A DNA stretch of 64,000 nt from Anas platyrhynchos (GCF_047663525.1 NC_092587.1:44290501-44354500); one strand, 5' to 3'. Shown: positions 24,812-38,347, counted from the first letter of the stretch. Translations and numbers: made by a program. Notes: generated from the letters alone by a model not told the origin.

Positions 24812-27328
24812 AGGAGCCGTTGTCTCAGATGCACACAAGCAAGCCCTTGGGGAGAGGCAGCTGTGCCTGTCCATCACCTTCTGCAGGTACCAAATGGCTG
24901 CTGCCACCGCCTGCTGCCCAGGCACGGCTGCATGAGGAAAGCCACCTGAGTACCCACGGCCTCCCCATGAGCGAAGGAAGCATGCTGCAGCCATGCCTGC
25001 AGTAAGCAGCAGCCCACAGCAAGCCTCCGTCAAGCTGAGATATGGGGTCTCACCCCCACACATCAGCCACCAGCACTATGCTCACTGCTCCCCCTCTCCA
25101 TCTCCCTCTCTGCCCCTCTTTCCTCCAGTGTCTGCCTGTCCTGCAGGGTTCTTCCCCACAGTACTGGGAGTCCTCTGCTGATTTTCTAGGGGCTAAGGGA
25201 GAAAAGCTCATTCCGAAAAAAATAAAAAGCAAAAATGCAAGGCTCAAAAGAAGCAGCACCAAGTTGCATGAGACATTTTCATCGCACTGATCAGCAATAA
25301 CTGTTACTTGGAATAAACCTGTGGAATTTTGCTTCCACATCTTACCTTTAGTGCCAGATTTCTCCAGTTTGGAAGACATAAGATACAGCTCATTGTGCAT
25401 AATACTGTGATGTGCAATTATTTTTCCTTGGTTACATTCTGGGACCATTTCCCTGAAAGGCAGAATAAAGCCTTGCAGCTTTATCCCAATCGTGTAACCT
25501 CTTTGCATGCTTTCATGTTAATGCCTAATCCCATTTTTAATCTTAATAAGCTCTTTAGTTCAATAATATCCTACGGCACTAAGACATACAAGTTAATTCC
25601 TTGACTTAAAGCCAGAGGTCTCTTGAGAGCTTTTCCACTGACTTCCATAGGCTTTGGTTCAGGTCAGGCTCCAAAAATAAAAATCAACCCACTGCAAATC
25701 ACTGAATTACCTCACTAAAAACGGTGCTATGAATTTATACTCTTCGCACATGTAGCTTCTCCATATCTCTCTATATAAAATCTGCATTCACAAGAATTTC
25801 AAGCAGTGTTTAGCCTGAATATAGAGCTATGCTGATGCCAAGATGTTCTTGATAAACCCTAGAGAAGGAATGATTTCCTTATCCTCACTAGCCTGGCCTG
25901 GGCTGATATGGTGTTTCAAGATGAGAAGTTTGGAGCCTTCAGGTGCCTACTCCCAGAAGAACCCTATCTCTTGATTTATCTAAATTAGTCAATTAAAAAC
26001 AAGATTCCCAAGTTTATACAGACAAAAATGATGGAGACAAATTTAATATGAACTAAATTGCAAGCAGGAGGAAATTGCTGCTGGTTATAATAATTTAATT
26101 ACAGAGCAAATTTTAAATCACTTTTTTTTGAAGGACTGAGAAAAGTCAAACTGTGGGAACTGCCTGGAATTTCTCTCTGAGCACCAAATAAAGGTCCTGA
26201 GTGGTCCCAATAGTGCAAATCTCCTGGTTTGCTGCAAAACTGGGACGGTGGCTGGGAGCTACACTCCAGTACAAAAACCATTCAGTGCCATTTATGCATC
26301 TTTATTTTGACACTGCTTAAAAAGGAGAAGATAAATCTGTCTCCAGGGCCCCTTTAGTCCCTTGAGATTTGTGATGAGACACAGAATACGCACACACAGA
26401 GGGTAAACTAGCTCAGTGCTCAGCTACACGTTCAAAGCAAGGGGGTTGCAGTAGCTCCCAAAGTTACTGTTCATCAACTGAGTTACAGAAGGTGACCTCT
26501 TTGGCTCCTCCAATTGCCCAATAAAAAACAGTTCATGGTGGTTTATGCTTGCATTTATCTTTTCTTCTTGTAGTAAGCTCAGAGCACGCACACAACCCAT
26601 CACTGCAGTTCAGCTGCTGAGTAGTATTTAGTAACCTGAAATGGCTTCATTACTTTCTATCATGGATCCATAACCCTTGTTTGGTTTACTAAAGAGATGG
26701 TTAAAAGGCCATTTGGTCAGACATGGCTATGTCTTCATGGTAACAAGTTTCGGATAAAAAAGGAGGTTTCCTTCCAAGCAGCAAAAATAAAATCAGATCC
26801 AGTGGCTGGAAACTGTTGTTTGAGAAATTCGGATAAGAATCACATTGCTCATTTCTGACAGAGGAAATAAAGAACCTCAGAAACAATTTTCCATGTGATC
26901 TGTGCCTTGTAGGTCATCAAATCAAGGGTGCGTAATAGGGGATGAAGATATATACATTCTGGCTTACACCCGTGTCTCAGGCAGTTCAGTGCTCTTGTGC
27001 AGGACCTCTATGGAAGTTTTCAAGCCAGAGATGTACAGGATGATCCCAGGTGGCTCTGACAGTCTGTCACCCATCCTCCTTCATTGGTGCACTGGTGGGA
27101 GTCCATGAGCAAGAGCTGTGCTTAGATATGATGGCTTTTATGCTTCTACAGATACACACAAGTCTTCAGGAAAATGGAGATTAGCACGTACATTATAATA
27201 ATATCACTCTGACATAGGCCCTGAAAGATTTCTATCTTGTTGCCATGGAACAGACTTCATTGCTGTCTTCTGTATGTCCATCTTCTATCAGAAACATTAG
27301 AAAAGCATAAGAAAACAGACATGTCTCT

Positions 27329-27411
27329 ACCAAATCAGACAGAAGATCCCTCCAGCCCAACACTGTCTCCAGCTGTGGCCAGTAATGGATGCAAAGGAGA
27401 AGATACAAGAA
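27329..27411 (+). repeat. Possible ancient amniote interspersed repeat
   Basis: The order of segments CCAGCCCAACACTGTCTCC, then GTGGCCAGTAATGGATGC, then GATACAAGAA resembles a dispersed sequence common in reptile and bird genomes. I recognise the pattern but cannot assign its class. Confidence 0.35.
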
Positions 27412-28015
27412 GGTGGCAATGTGTAGCTGTATTCCACTAACATAATCATGGAGCTTCCAGTGATTTGCACTCCAGGACATCCTGAGCCAGAGTTGATGTC
27501 CTTGTGTTTCATAGCACTTAGCATATTTTTCCTTCACAACTCAGTGCAGACACTTTCTGAACCTACAGAAACCTTTACAACACACAGAGCCCTTAGGCAA
27601 GGAGTTCACACAATAAGTCTGTTCAAATCTAATAAAGAAATAAACAGAAGTGACTCCTTTCATGTTTCTCAGAATACAAAAAAACAAAAACAAACAAACA
27701 AAAAAAAAACTAATTTTGCTTGCTGTCACTTGTCAACTGAAGTTTCCTTGATACTTGCCTTGGAAGAGACAGTAGTACTATGCTGGTAAAAGAAAAGTTT
27801 TCCTGCTTCCCACATTCTTGGTGCCCCAAAGCAGAGGATATTGTGGTCATTCATTGTTTGGCTAGTTACACTCAACAGCAAATGATGGGTTCCATGTTAC
27901 AACACCGTTGCTCAAAGAATATTAAAAGCTTTAAATCCTTCCTCACCTAGAGAGGTCAGGAAATGTTCTGCCTTTAAATATAGTTATATTTCACTGCAAT
28001 AAGTGGTAGGCAGAA

Positions 28016-28076
28016 GTTTTTGTTGTTGTTATTATTTTGTTTGTTTTTATTGTTGTTGTTGTTTGTTTGTTTTTAT
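28016..28076 (+). repeat. (TTG)n / (GTTT)n low-complexity tract
   Basis: Interrupted TTG and TTTG units in intergenic DNA. Confidence 0.85.
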
Positions 28077-30132
28077 GTCTGTATTGCTTAAAACCTCTGT
28101 TCCAAGTATTCAGATTGGACATGGTGGTAATCAGTATAAGTTACTGGAAGCTGGGTTAGTAAAGTTCCTGTGGGCAGATAAAATAATTACTGCATCCTCC
28201 CAGTAATATCAAGATAAAAGATAAATGCTTCATGACTTTCCCCTGCACACAGGGTCAGAACCTCTGCTGCTGAAAACTGACCTTGACCCTTGAGTTCCCA
28301 GACACTTATTTAACCCATAGCAAGGCCATTTTCTGGGGCCTTAGAAGTTCAGGTGTCATTGTGTGCCCTGCTTCAAGGAACTCTGTTTTCTTCTAGCAAG
28401 CAGTCTTTTTTCCACATTTGCTGTTCGAGGCACCACCACTCACAGTATCATCCTTGGGCTCTCCCAACACCCAGCAGCTGATCGCAGCAATAAAATCCAG
28501 TTAAACTTGTTGAAACAATGGAGTTCAGATCCTTGGTATGAAAGGAGATGCAACAGTCCTAGCCCCCATGCGGTAACCAGCAAGAAGGAACAATTTAGGG
28601 AGGACAAAGTAGTTTGCTGTTTTAACCTTCCAGTCAGCTAAGGCAAACCAGAAGACCATTTCATGTAACACATCACATTACCTAAAGCAAGGCTGTGGTG
28701 GGGATTTACTGCCTCAGAAAGGGTGGTAAGACATATATAGGGCAAACCATGGGTGCTTAAGATGGGGTAAGGGTGTCCAAGGCAGGGTCCACATCTAAGA
28801 TAGCAGAATCAGAGGGAGAAATGCAGATTTATGTGAGGATCAAATCAGAAAGGCACTAATAATGTATTTATAGCAAATACAGCTTAGATAACAAGAAGGT
28901 GAAGAACACCCTTATTCCTCCAGAGCAAAGTCCAGCTGCAGAAGCAAGGACACCTCTTGAATTTGCTGTTAATATCTGTAAGCAAAGCCTGGGACTGACC
29001 TGACATGGCTTTTATTCCAGTGCTGGAAACTACAAGGCTGCAATGATGTGAGTGGACACCTTCTACAGCCCTTGTTCCCCATCCACTGTACATAACTGTC
29101 TCCTTTAAGCTCCTTTTGGAGGATGACGACAGTGGCTGGCAAACATGTCCTGCTCTCCTGGGGCTCCCCATGTGCTTGTACTAGTTCTGTCTGCTGTTCT
29201 TTCAAGGGTCACTGTGCATTGTTCACACACACATATACTATGCTGAGCACTCAAGTCCTGGCCATGCCAAATTCAAGAGGAATTTCCTTAACACAGAGAT
29301 GTTCTTGCTGAGGACACAGCCTTGTATGGTTAGACTGCAATATCTGTGGCGTATTGTGACAACTGGAGCTATAAATACAGAAAATAAGGGTGACTTCGGT
29401 ATGTTTTCCCACTCAAATTTTATTGGACTTTTTAAATCCACAAATGCCAGAAAACTTCTTTTATGACAATGGCATTCTTTAAGAGGCTGTTAAAAGCTAC
29501 AAACTCTGACAGAGCCTCACCAGGCCACGCTTGTTTCTCAGGCCTCAGTGCGACGTCATTCCGAGTGAGGCTGTGCCAAAGAAGAAGACCCCAGTGATGA
29601 GAGCATCACTAACCCATCCCACTGCCCTTTCCCATCTTCCAGCCTTCAGCTGTTTGTCTGTTATCCCACAAGTGCAGCTGGCAGTGGGGAAAGGAGAGCA
29701 GCCAGAACTGCCCCACAGCACAATTTTTGACTTGCAAAGCCTTAGCTGGCAGGTGATGGCATGCTGCATCCTCAGACAGAGCCTCCTGTTACTAGCACTG
29801 TAACACGAGGAAGTTCCTCTTCCACAGAGACATTCAGAGTTTTCAAAAGCTGATGGAAGAGGAACTGTGGGTTTAGTGACATCTGACCTCTGGATGTGGA
29901 GTACAGGCAGCCCCGCTACCTCCCACAGCCCACCCCGCTGCATGCAAGGGGACAAACACCGTAGTGTCTGGGGCCAGGAGTAGGACAGAGCATCTGGGAC
30001 ACTCATCCACAGTGATGTGGGCATATCACAGAATAAATTACCACTAAACAGAAGCAGTGACTCCTACTAAAGGCCAGCTGCTGGTATAAACTAACCTGAA
30101 GAAGACCAGTCTTATGGCACGGGTTTCATCTC

Positions 30133-30247
30133 ACAGCATCACAGAATTGTCTAGGTTGGAAGAGACCTCAAGATCATCGAGTCCAACCTCTGACCTAACA
30201 CTAACAAGTCCTCCACTAAACCATATCACTAAGTTCAACATCTAAAC
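30133..30247 (-). mobile_element. Short CR1 3'-end fragment, minus orientation
   Basis: ATCACAGAATTGTCTAGGTT, followed by GGAAGAGACCTC and then GAGTCCAACC, is the complement of the CR1 3' terminus. Only about 110 bases remain, which is typical of severe 5' truncation. Confidence 0.88.
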
Positions 30248-30652
30248 TCATCACAGCTGTCCTATAAATAAGAACTTACTCTTACTGGAAGCAAAGGCAG
30301 AGGTCTTTGGGGGAAATACATCATATCTTTCATATCTTTAGCATTATCAAGTATTGTCAGAGCTCTCCGTAGCTATACAAAAACAGCTGTTTTGTCCTGT
30401 TTAGGTCAGTGGAAGTCATAGGCATGACTTTGAATGACAGAAGCACAGAGATACAAATAGCTTATTTTTATTTATTTTGTTTTCTGACATCTATAAATAT
30501 AAGCATCTGCAAGACTGCATGACTTTGCCAGAAGTTAAAAATACAATTGAAGAAGAAAGAAGCAGCCACAGACTGTTCCTAATGACAAGTCAAAATAAAA
30601 CCAGCCACAGGGGAGTAAATCTAACCAGTATTTTCTACCCTATAAACTCAAT

Positions 30653-30687
30653 TACCTCACCTCACCTCACCTTACCTCATCTCACCC
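30653..30687 (+). repeat. (CTCAC)n pentanucleotide repeat
   Basis: About seven units with T/C changes between 30653 and 30687. Confidence 0.8.
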
Positions 30688-32820
30688 AGCCGCCCAAAGA
30701 AAAGCTTCAAATGTAAAAATAAATGAATAAAAAATAATTCAGTATCATACACTAAGTATCACTTAGCCCTTTTGTTCTCTACCAGGTTCCTTTTGCCACA
30801 CACTCCCTAATGATCCAGCCTTCTACCTCCAATGAGCTACGACTGCATTTGTAGATGTATCTATCACTCTGGTCTTTCTGCTGAAAGAGATGCTGTGTCC
30901 TAGGAATCTGCAAGGCACCAGGAAAAAAAGAACGATTAAGTGATTTTCAGCCTGTGGTCTGTATCCCCCAGGGACTTCATGAACTATTTCTAAATAGTTC
31001 TGAACCATGAAAAACAACCAAGGCAAACGATGTTTGTCACTGTGCTTTAATCTGATGGGCAGGAACTCACTCTCCATTAGAAAAATAGCTCCATTGGAAG
31101 CTTACTGGAAAAAGATAAAAGACAGCATCCAAGATTGGAGGTGGTCTAGGAAAGTCCACGAGCCCACCTGAAGAGCAGGAACTTCCTTCATATATACCGC
31201 TTTCTGGACTATAAGTGTTTCAGCTGCCTGAAGCATGAAACTATGGTGAATTTATATAGCTTCTCAGCAGCATTTTGCAGTCCTTACTTCCCCAGCATCC
31301 ATGCCAGTTAGCTTAAAGCTGGTGCAGTGGTTTCATCACTTTTCTAGTCCTACTTTATCTGAGCTGTTGTCGTTTCTCTGAGTCAAGGAGCTTTGCTTTC
31401 ATCTTAGAAGTAGGAACATTATTGAAATATTTCTTTCCACATTATAAATCTGATGTGATGATTTACCCCACCAGCTCTGGATCTTCTTGACTTATTAAGT
31501 GTCACCAGATCTACTCCACATTGTCCTAATCTGGGTACAACTATTTCACAACAGACAGACCAAAATAACCTCTGCTGGCTTAACATTTGTCATGTTGTCT
31601 GTTATACCATGGAACCATTTAGTGCAGAAACAGGCAACAGAGAATATCTGCATTGTACAACAGAACTTGGTGTAAAAATCGCAGAGTTAATGCCCACCAA
31701 AAATAGCTCTGGACTGGGAAACAGTTAAATATCTCAGCAAAGCAGCCTGGACAGCTAATTTTCCTTGAGGAGGGATGGAGTTACTAGTGAAACTGCTGTT
31801 CTCTAGGTCTGAACTGCTGTCTCTGCACAGCACCACACTGCTGTTCCAGCTTTGCCTGGAGCTAGCTCCAGGACATGGATGCTACAAAGTACAGATATGC
31901 TACCTATGTGCTATCCCAGAGATCACCTGAGGGATGCAGAGTATTTCATACATTCTAGACAATGCTTGCATGAAGAAATAAAACAGTGTAACAGAAGATT
32001 TCCCATGCTCTTGAGCAGCAGCATATGACAGCCCATGTTAAGGAAAGTGCATTAGAAATACAGCAGGTACAAGAATTCATAGCAAAACAATGTTTTTGCC
32101 ATTCCACCAGGGGACCACTTGGTGACATTCCCAGATTTAGTCAGATAGGAAAGAAGACTGCAAACCAATGGGATCACTTCAGAAGAGTTTGGCTTTAGGC
32201 TGTCACTGCATACTGTGGAAAGAAATTCAGGCTCATGTTCCTTAACACGGTACTCATTTAGGACAGCTGTTCTGTAAATGCTGTGGTTTCTTGATGCAGT
32301 GCTGTAGGCTCAGAGCTTGCCATCAGTAAGCATATACTGTCTGTGTACCTGTCCTTTCATAAAGCGGGTGTCTAAACTTTTCCCACCTAAAAACATCTTT
32401 CCCCACCAGCCTTCCCCACCACCTCCCCTATTTCTGTGCCAGTTCATAAAGTTGGTTGCTGTTTCTAGTGTTGCATTGTTTCTTCCGATCAGTTTGTATT
32501 TTACAACTTGGGGATGTACCCTCTGAGCTGAATTCTGGCTGGACTGCACTTTTCAGGGGGCTTCCTAAGTCACAAAGCTCTTCAGAGCCTGGTTATCCCA
32601 GTGAGTCCCTGCCATGGATGAATGAATATCAAATTGGAAGCAATCTTTAGTGCAAGTCTCAAGCTCACTGTCCCTGTACCGCAACAGAGATGCATCAGCC
32701 CTGTGACTGCTGGCATGCCACAGGGGCCTTATCACCCCCAGACTGCAGCACTTTCATTAACTGCTTCTTTACTCTATGACTACAGCCAATTCCTATGAAG
32801 TTATAGCTCTGGGGGAAAAT

Positions 32821-32952
32821 GTATATATAGATATAGATATAGATATAGATATAGATATAGATATAGATATAGATATAGATATAGATATAGATATAGATAA
32901 TATATATATAAATATATATAAAAATATAAAAAAATAAATATATATATATAAA
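32821..32952. repeat. (ATATAG)n hexamer array passing into (TA)n
   Basis: About twelve ATATAG units (32826-32898) run into TATATA/AAATATA sequence ending near 32952. The composition makes it a likely site of length polymorphism. Confidence 0.92.
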
Positions 32953-35900
32953 TCAGAAGTAATGGAGTCATTTCCTGTAAGTAACCCCCAAGTAAAATAG
33001 CCACAGAAGCCTGAGACAGCCAGCAGTGCTCAGTCAAGAGCAAGAGAGGGAGAGGAAGGATTAGACATGCCAACCTCAGCACCACTGCCGTGCTGCTGTC
33101 TTGTTTGTCAAAGTTCATTTATTTTGGTTCAAAGACAATTTCTCTGACTTAAAAAGCCCTTGAGCCAGACATCTGCAGGCTGGAAGCACCACCATCGCTT
33201 ACCCTGCATTTTTCCCTGGCATTGACTATTGGCAGCCATCAGAAACTGCAAACCCTTGGGCTGACCCAATGCCACTCGTCTTATGCCTTAAGCTAATTCA
33301 AAAGCTGAGGAAGGAATTTCTCATACTTCTTTAACCCCAGTAGTTAAAAAGAAACTAGAAACATCCAGGAAAAAAAAAAATGGCAGTGAAACCAGCAAAT
33401 GAACTGGCAGAGTGGGTAGAAGCCAGTGCAGGCATGGGCACAGCGCTGGGGACTGCAGCAGATATGAGCAAAGGAGAAGGGTGGGACAGGGTGGGAGGGA
33501 AGGAGTGATCAAGCAGAAAATGGATTATTGTACACTCTGGAGTTCATGCTCTGCCCCAGATGTGGCCAAGTCTGTGGGCCTGGTTACGGGCTCACACATC
33601 AGGGAGAACCTGGCAGGAGCCCCTGTGTAGGGCTGGGTTCGCAGCCCCCAGTGCTCTGCCTGGGGCCAGGTTAGGCAGCATCCACACACCGGCTTTCTGC
33701 ACCAAGTGACAGCAGCAGCATGGTAGAGGTTAGGATGGAATTTGCCTCACTGAACTTCAAGTATCTGTAGCACAGCTGCCAAGGGGGATCTGGCTAATAA
33801 AGCCACCTGAGTTTAGGAAATACCTGTGTAACCAAATGCAGGCATTTGCTTCAGCATGAGAGGGCTCAGCCATACTGACCGGACTCTGTGGCTTGGGGAG
33901 GAAAGCTATGGTGCCTCGCTCAGACACAGGCACTTACACATGATGGGAGGTGAGCATCACACTCCGAATCCAAAAATAAAGTAGTCCTGAATTCAGCGCG
34001 GATCCACCCTGATACAATAGTGACAGCGACAGTCACACCAATACGTAGCTGGGAAATGCAGACAAAAATAAAACCTGTGGGAACAAGCTAAATTCTCAAA
34101 GGACTACAATAACCATCATTTAAAAACATCACAATTTTGACTGGCATTCAAAAACATCCAAATACCCTTAGCAGGGTTCAAAGCCATGCTGTGCTAAGCA
34201 CTGTACGACCATATAATAAGATACTCCCTGTCCATGGAGAATGTGTGCAAGAGCAGTAAGATCAGGCCATGATCTTTGCCCAATTTCTTTCTTATTTTTC
34301 TTCCCTATCATTTTCACAGGGTTCTCACCAATCACCCATTGGTTGTACCAGAAAACAGTGACATGATTTGGGCAAGAACTTGTATTAAAAATGAGTGTAT
34401 ATTGTTGTTCACAAACTTTCTGACTTTCCGAGGCCAAGTTTGTACCGTGACATTTCAGGTTTCTTTTCAGGTGATGTCAGGTTGTTTCAACATGCAGAAC
34501 CAGAAAAGCATATCAACAATTGTATGAGAAAAACAAATTGGGCAGCTATCTTCAGTTCAGCATTTTATCACTTTGTAAACCATACTATGGCCAAGGAAAA
34601 ACAAGTATGAAGGGAATTGGGTCAATTCAGGACATGAGTTATTTTGAAACTCCTCTGCACCATGTTTAATATAAGCACGTTGCACTGTACCACAAAGGAT
34701 AGCGCCACTTAAAACAAGAGAAATTTAAAGCATGTGTGCAGGTTTGCAGCACCGGGTGAAACAGACCTAATACAAATCATGATTTCATCTTGTGCAACAT
34801 GAACTGACATTTTTTCACTTCTTTGCCTCCAGGGACAAGGTCTTACTGAGCAATGAATGGGTGATTAAATCATTAGCACTGAAGGGAAAGACTTGCACAA
34901 GAGTAAATCTGGGCTCCATGGAGGAAATAACAGCTTAGGCTACGGGTTATGGCTCTCACTAAGCAAATGACAATGAATGCAAGTCCCTACTAGTACTGAC
35001 ACTTTTTTTTTTTTTTCCCCCTTTACAAGATTTAAACTGCATGCTGCAGTGTCTGGGCATTCAGTCTGAACATGACATGTCTAAATGAAACTGTTGCTAT
35101 TCACAGCACAACTAGCATTTGTACATAGGAATGCAGCAAGATTTTGGCACCCGGGAGCTTATCTTCACTGCAAAGCTAAATTAACATTATAAAGTTGTAC
35201 TTTGAATGTTGCCTTTATTTTAAGTACTATTCACATCCAAAAACTTCACTCAAGTATGATGTAGAGCAGACACAGGATGGAAATAGGTTGGTGCTGCCAG
35301 ACCTCACACACCTTCCCCTAATTCCCATGCATCAAGAAAGGTTAAACTCTCACAGAATCCACAGTGAAATAATTTACAGAACAACCTCATATATTTCTTC
35401 TGATGATTGTAACCCATGCCAAAATGATCCCTGTAGTTGTCTACCCCAGTAATCTGCCAGAGGCTACTCTTTCTCTTATTTTCTAACAGGAGCAATAGAA
35501 TATTATTTTTTTTCCTGAAACTGTGGTTTCATGCACATTAATATGGTTCTGCACACTGCCAGAGCACTCAGCAGCACATATTTAATCTTGATCACGTGTG
35601 GGCATATGACTGCATTTCTGTTAAAACAGACAGAGCACATGATGAGGTTTTTACTGTCACCTTCTATCAACGCGAACTTTATGTCAGCCTGGGAGGCTGA
35701 ATGATGGCTGATCTGTTACAAAGACAAGCAGTATGAAGTTAACCCGTTACATTACTCTGAACTGATCTGAGCTGGCAGAAGGAATACACAGGAGGCAATG
35801 TGCAACCTGGGGCTATGCCATTCTGGATACCATTAGAGGAGACAGAAAGTAGATCGACTGCACTGGCCAGCCAGGGCCTCAGGCATGGCAGCACACAAGC

Positions 35901-37596
35901 CAAGATGCTATCTTAACCTGGCAATTTTGAAACCAATTTGCAATTGGCATCCTTGCCCAAGCCCCATGCCACCAGCCCATGGGGCTGTACAGCTAACAAG
36001 AAAGATGCTATGACCCAGATGACCAACAAACCGGCATAGATACAACACCTTAGGCGTTATGTCCCATTGCTCAAAGTGGTGAAAGTGAAATGACTAAAGA
36101 TAACAGAAACTGGATGTAAAATAACTCTGCTTGAACCCTGTAAATGCTCCACCCCATGGCACAGCGCACAGCCGGCATCTGGCCCCACGGATCCATCAGC
36201 AAACCTCAGCGGCATCTTCTCGCCCTTCCTTACAGACTGCTACCACCTTGTGGTCATGCTGTTTTCCATGTTCGTAAAAGCAGACGAAAGAAACCTTTAG
36301 AAGTCAGTCCCATTTTCCCCCGTTCCTCCAGAGACAAATGATTTTTAGGGAAAGAAGTTGCAAACACAGTGCACCGTGGGGCAATTGTGTCACTGGAAGT
36401 AACGTAAAGGAATACACGACAAAAACCTTTGTCATAAAGCAAACACAAGGATCTCAAAATAGCACCTACCATTCCATTTTACAAATGCAAATAAAGCTCT
36501 GTTAAGGAAGGACAGCACAGACATTTTAAAACCAAATTAACTTATTGTGAAGAACGGTTTCTCCAGAATCAAAGATTTAATGCACCCATCCTGAAATCCT
36601 AGAATCCTTGATTCATTCAGGAACAAATTAACACTGAGATGGAGAAATCATTTGTAAAACAAAGCTTAAAGACATTTTAAATCAAGCTGCTGCCAACACC
36701 TTTTCCCCACAAAATAATTTAATAGTGTGTAACTTCTCACCGGAGGTACCCAAAAGTTTCTGGAAACCCCAAACTAAGGTTTAGGCTGTGCACTGTCAGC
36801 CCAGCACCTTGCTTTTGCTAAGGGAATATTTCATTTCATTGTGAGGTAGGATGCTGCCCAGTGGGCAGGATAGATTAGATTTATGGCACAGTTTCCATTC
36901 TAGGTTCTGCCCTCTGCCCTGTCCTGCCTCCTTGCCTATCTGGGGTTGCTCACTGATACACATCACAAGACACAACACGGTTCTGACCGGGGTGATGACA
37001 GAAATAAAAGTCAGTAACTGAAGTAAGAGCACATGCTTGATTTTATTTGATTTGTCTTGCGGTTAGGTTACAGTGCTGGTACAAGGGAAGTAAATCTAAT
37101 CATTCATCTGGCAATTTAGGACAGCAAAAAAAAAAGTTCTGAAAGTATCAGGATAGCAATCAGACAGTATTACTCTTCAGCCTACAAAAGAGAATCATTT
37201 TTCAAGCCTCTTTCAGGAGTTTTCCCACTATTTGCCCAAACTGCAGTGGTTTTCTTGGTGCCCAGAGTAGCACACTAGATGTGCTTATCGTATGTTAAAC
37301 AGTTTTCACTCGTTATAAGCAGGAAGACACGATGGCTCAAATCTCCTTTCTCGGAGACTTTTATAGGCACTGCAGTTAGCACGACACTGAGACATAAGCT
37401 GTTGACTTGACACGCATGTGCGAGATGTGCAAACACTGAATTTACTTTATTGCAGTATTCATGCTGATTATGCCCCTTGACGTGCAGGGCAGAGGGTAAT
37501 GCCCCAAAAACCTCCCTTTTCCACGCACAGCCCCGCGAGGTGCCGGAACGGGCTCCTCAGCACCCCCACCCAGCCACCGCCAGGAGGCGACTCGGC

Positions 37597-37607
37597 GCCG
37601 CCATCTT
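37597..37607 (-). promoter_or_regulatory. YY1-type core promoter element on the minus strand
   Basis: GCCGCCATCTT on + is AAGATGGCGGC on minus, the full YY1 consensus. In TATA-less promoters this element usually lies just downstream of the start on the sense strand, which here is the strand opposite AGBL3. Confidence 0.6.
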
Positions 37608-37632
37608 AGGGCAGCCCCGCTCGGCGCCAAAC

Positions 37633-37642
37633 TCTCGCGAGA
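37633..37642. promoter_or_regulatory. TCTCGCGAGA palindromic promoter element
   Basis: An exact copy of the CGCG palindrome found in many CpG-island promoters, frequently bidirectional, and linked to ZBTB33 (Kaiso) binding. It lies 9 bases before the X-box. Confidence 0.75.
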
Positions 37643-37651
37643 GGCGGCGCG

Positions 37652-37665
37652 GTTGCCATGGCAGC
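37652..37665 (+). promoter_or_regulatory. RFX X-box in the AGBL3 promoter
   Basis: GTTGCCATGGCAGC matches 13 of 14 positions of the ideal RFX palindrome GTTGCCATGGCAAC. RFX factors switch on ciliary and axonemal genes. AGBL3 edits tubulin glutamate chains that are abundant in axonemes, so the site fits the gene's role. Its location in the CpG island is as expected for a working X-box. Confidence 0.75.
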
Positions 37666-38347
37666 GGGGCCGGGGAAGCGCCGCCCCCGGGCCGGGGCCC
37701 GGCCGTGGCCGTGCGGGGAGCGGGCAGCGGGGCGTGAGGGGGGACAAGGGGGTGGGAGGCGGCAGCCGCGCCCCGCGAGCATGTCAGGAGGCCCGGAGCA
37801 GCAGCAGGCAAGGGCACCCCGCGTGGAGGACGGGCACGCAGGGTCCTGCGGCTGCCCCAGAGGTGGCGGGCGCCGCCGCTCCGAGCTCTGCTGTGTCGCG
37901 ACTGCTGCGCTGTCGTGACAGCGACGACATGAAAGAACATGAAATAAACGCTATGTTAAGCACAGAAAAGAGGACAAACACTGTTGTCCCTGGGTTGCCT
38001 TGCCAATATGCTTCAAATTTAACCCGGGGTTGCTGATTGCATCTCGTGGTCCATGAGCAGCCTGGATGCAGAGTGGCTCCTGTTTAATTTTTGCTAAGTG
38101 TTAAACCTCTATTTACTGATTATCAAGTTCCTCATTTCCCTGTCCCAGTCATTATTGCTTTGGGATTATTGTGGCATATACCTGCATTGCCACCAAAAGG
38201 ACCGCTGCTATTGGTTTCCATTGCCTCTCCTGCTCTTATGTTAGCAGACTTGTATGATGAGCTGGATCAGAGGGCTGGCTAATGTAGCTGAAAACCAGAC
38301 ATTTTTGTCTTATGTTAGTTTTCTCTTCTACCTTTTCACCCAACAGT

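Larger units (their letters stand above)
18237..37540. other. Intergenic region between PDE6H and AGBL3 (includes PDE6H 3'UTR)
   Basis: I find no credible coding exon in this 19 kb. It holds the PDE6H 3'UTR, two CR1 fragments, one older interspersed-repeat candidate and several microsatellites. Adjacent exons here and in the flanking genes belong to loci that are on separate chromosomes in human. Confidence 0.55.
37540..37920 (+). promoter_or_regulatory. AGBL3: CpG island, probable AGBL3 promoter
   Basis: A sharp GC- and CpG-rich island between AT-rich flanks, starting about 430 bases before the first AGBL3 coding exon. It contains a YY1-type site, TCTCGCGAGA and an RFX X-box within 70 bases. 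The transcription start and first donor cannot be fixed. Candidate donors include CAGAG|GTGGCG near 37861 and a GC-type donor CAGCAG|GCAAGG at 37808. Confidence 0.8.

Noticed and set aside
24584..25063. 159-codon minus-strand open frame
   Set aside because: Its core is the A-rich low-complexity tract translated as Phe/Leu. No protein similarity.
27239..27251. X-box-like GTTGCCATGGAAC
   Set aside because: It lacks one base of the right half-site spacing of the RFX palindrome and has no promoter context.
29545..30024. 159-codon minus-strand open frame between PDE6H and AGBL3
   Set aside because: Composition is unlike a conserved protein, there are no matching splice sites or neighbours, and it lies just left of the CR1 fragment at 30133.
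32801..33118. Minus-strand frame with long Leu-Tyr repeats
   Set aside because: It is the (ATATAG)n microsatellite translated; no coding signal outside the repeat.
34150..34260. Sequence resembling an old dispersed repeat (GCTGTGCTAAGCACTGTACG region)
   Set aside because: The resemblance is too weak to name a family or set limits by eye.
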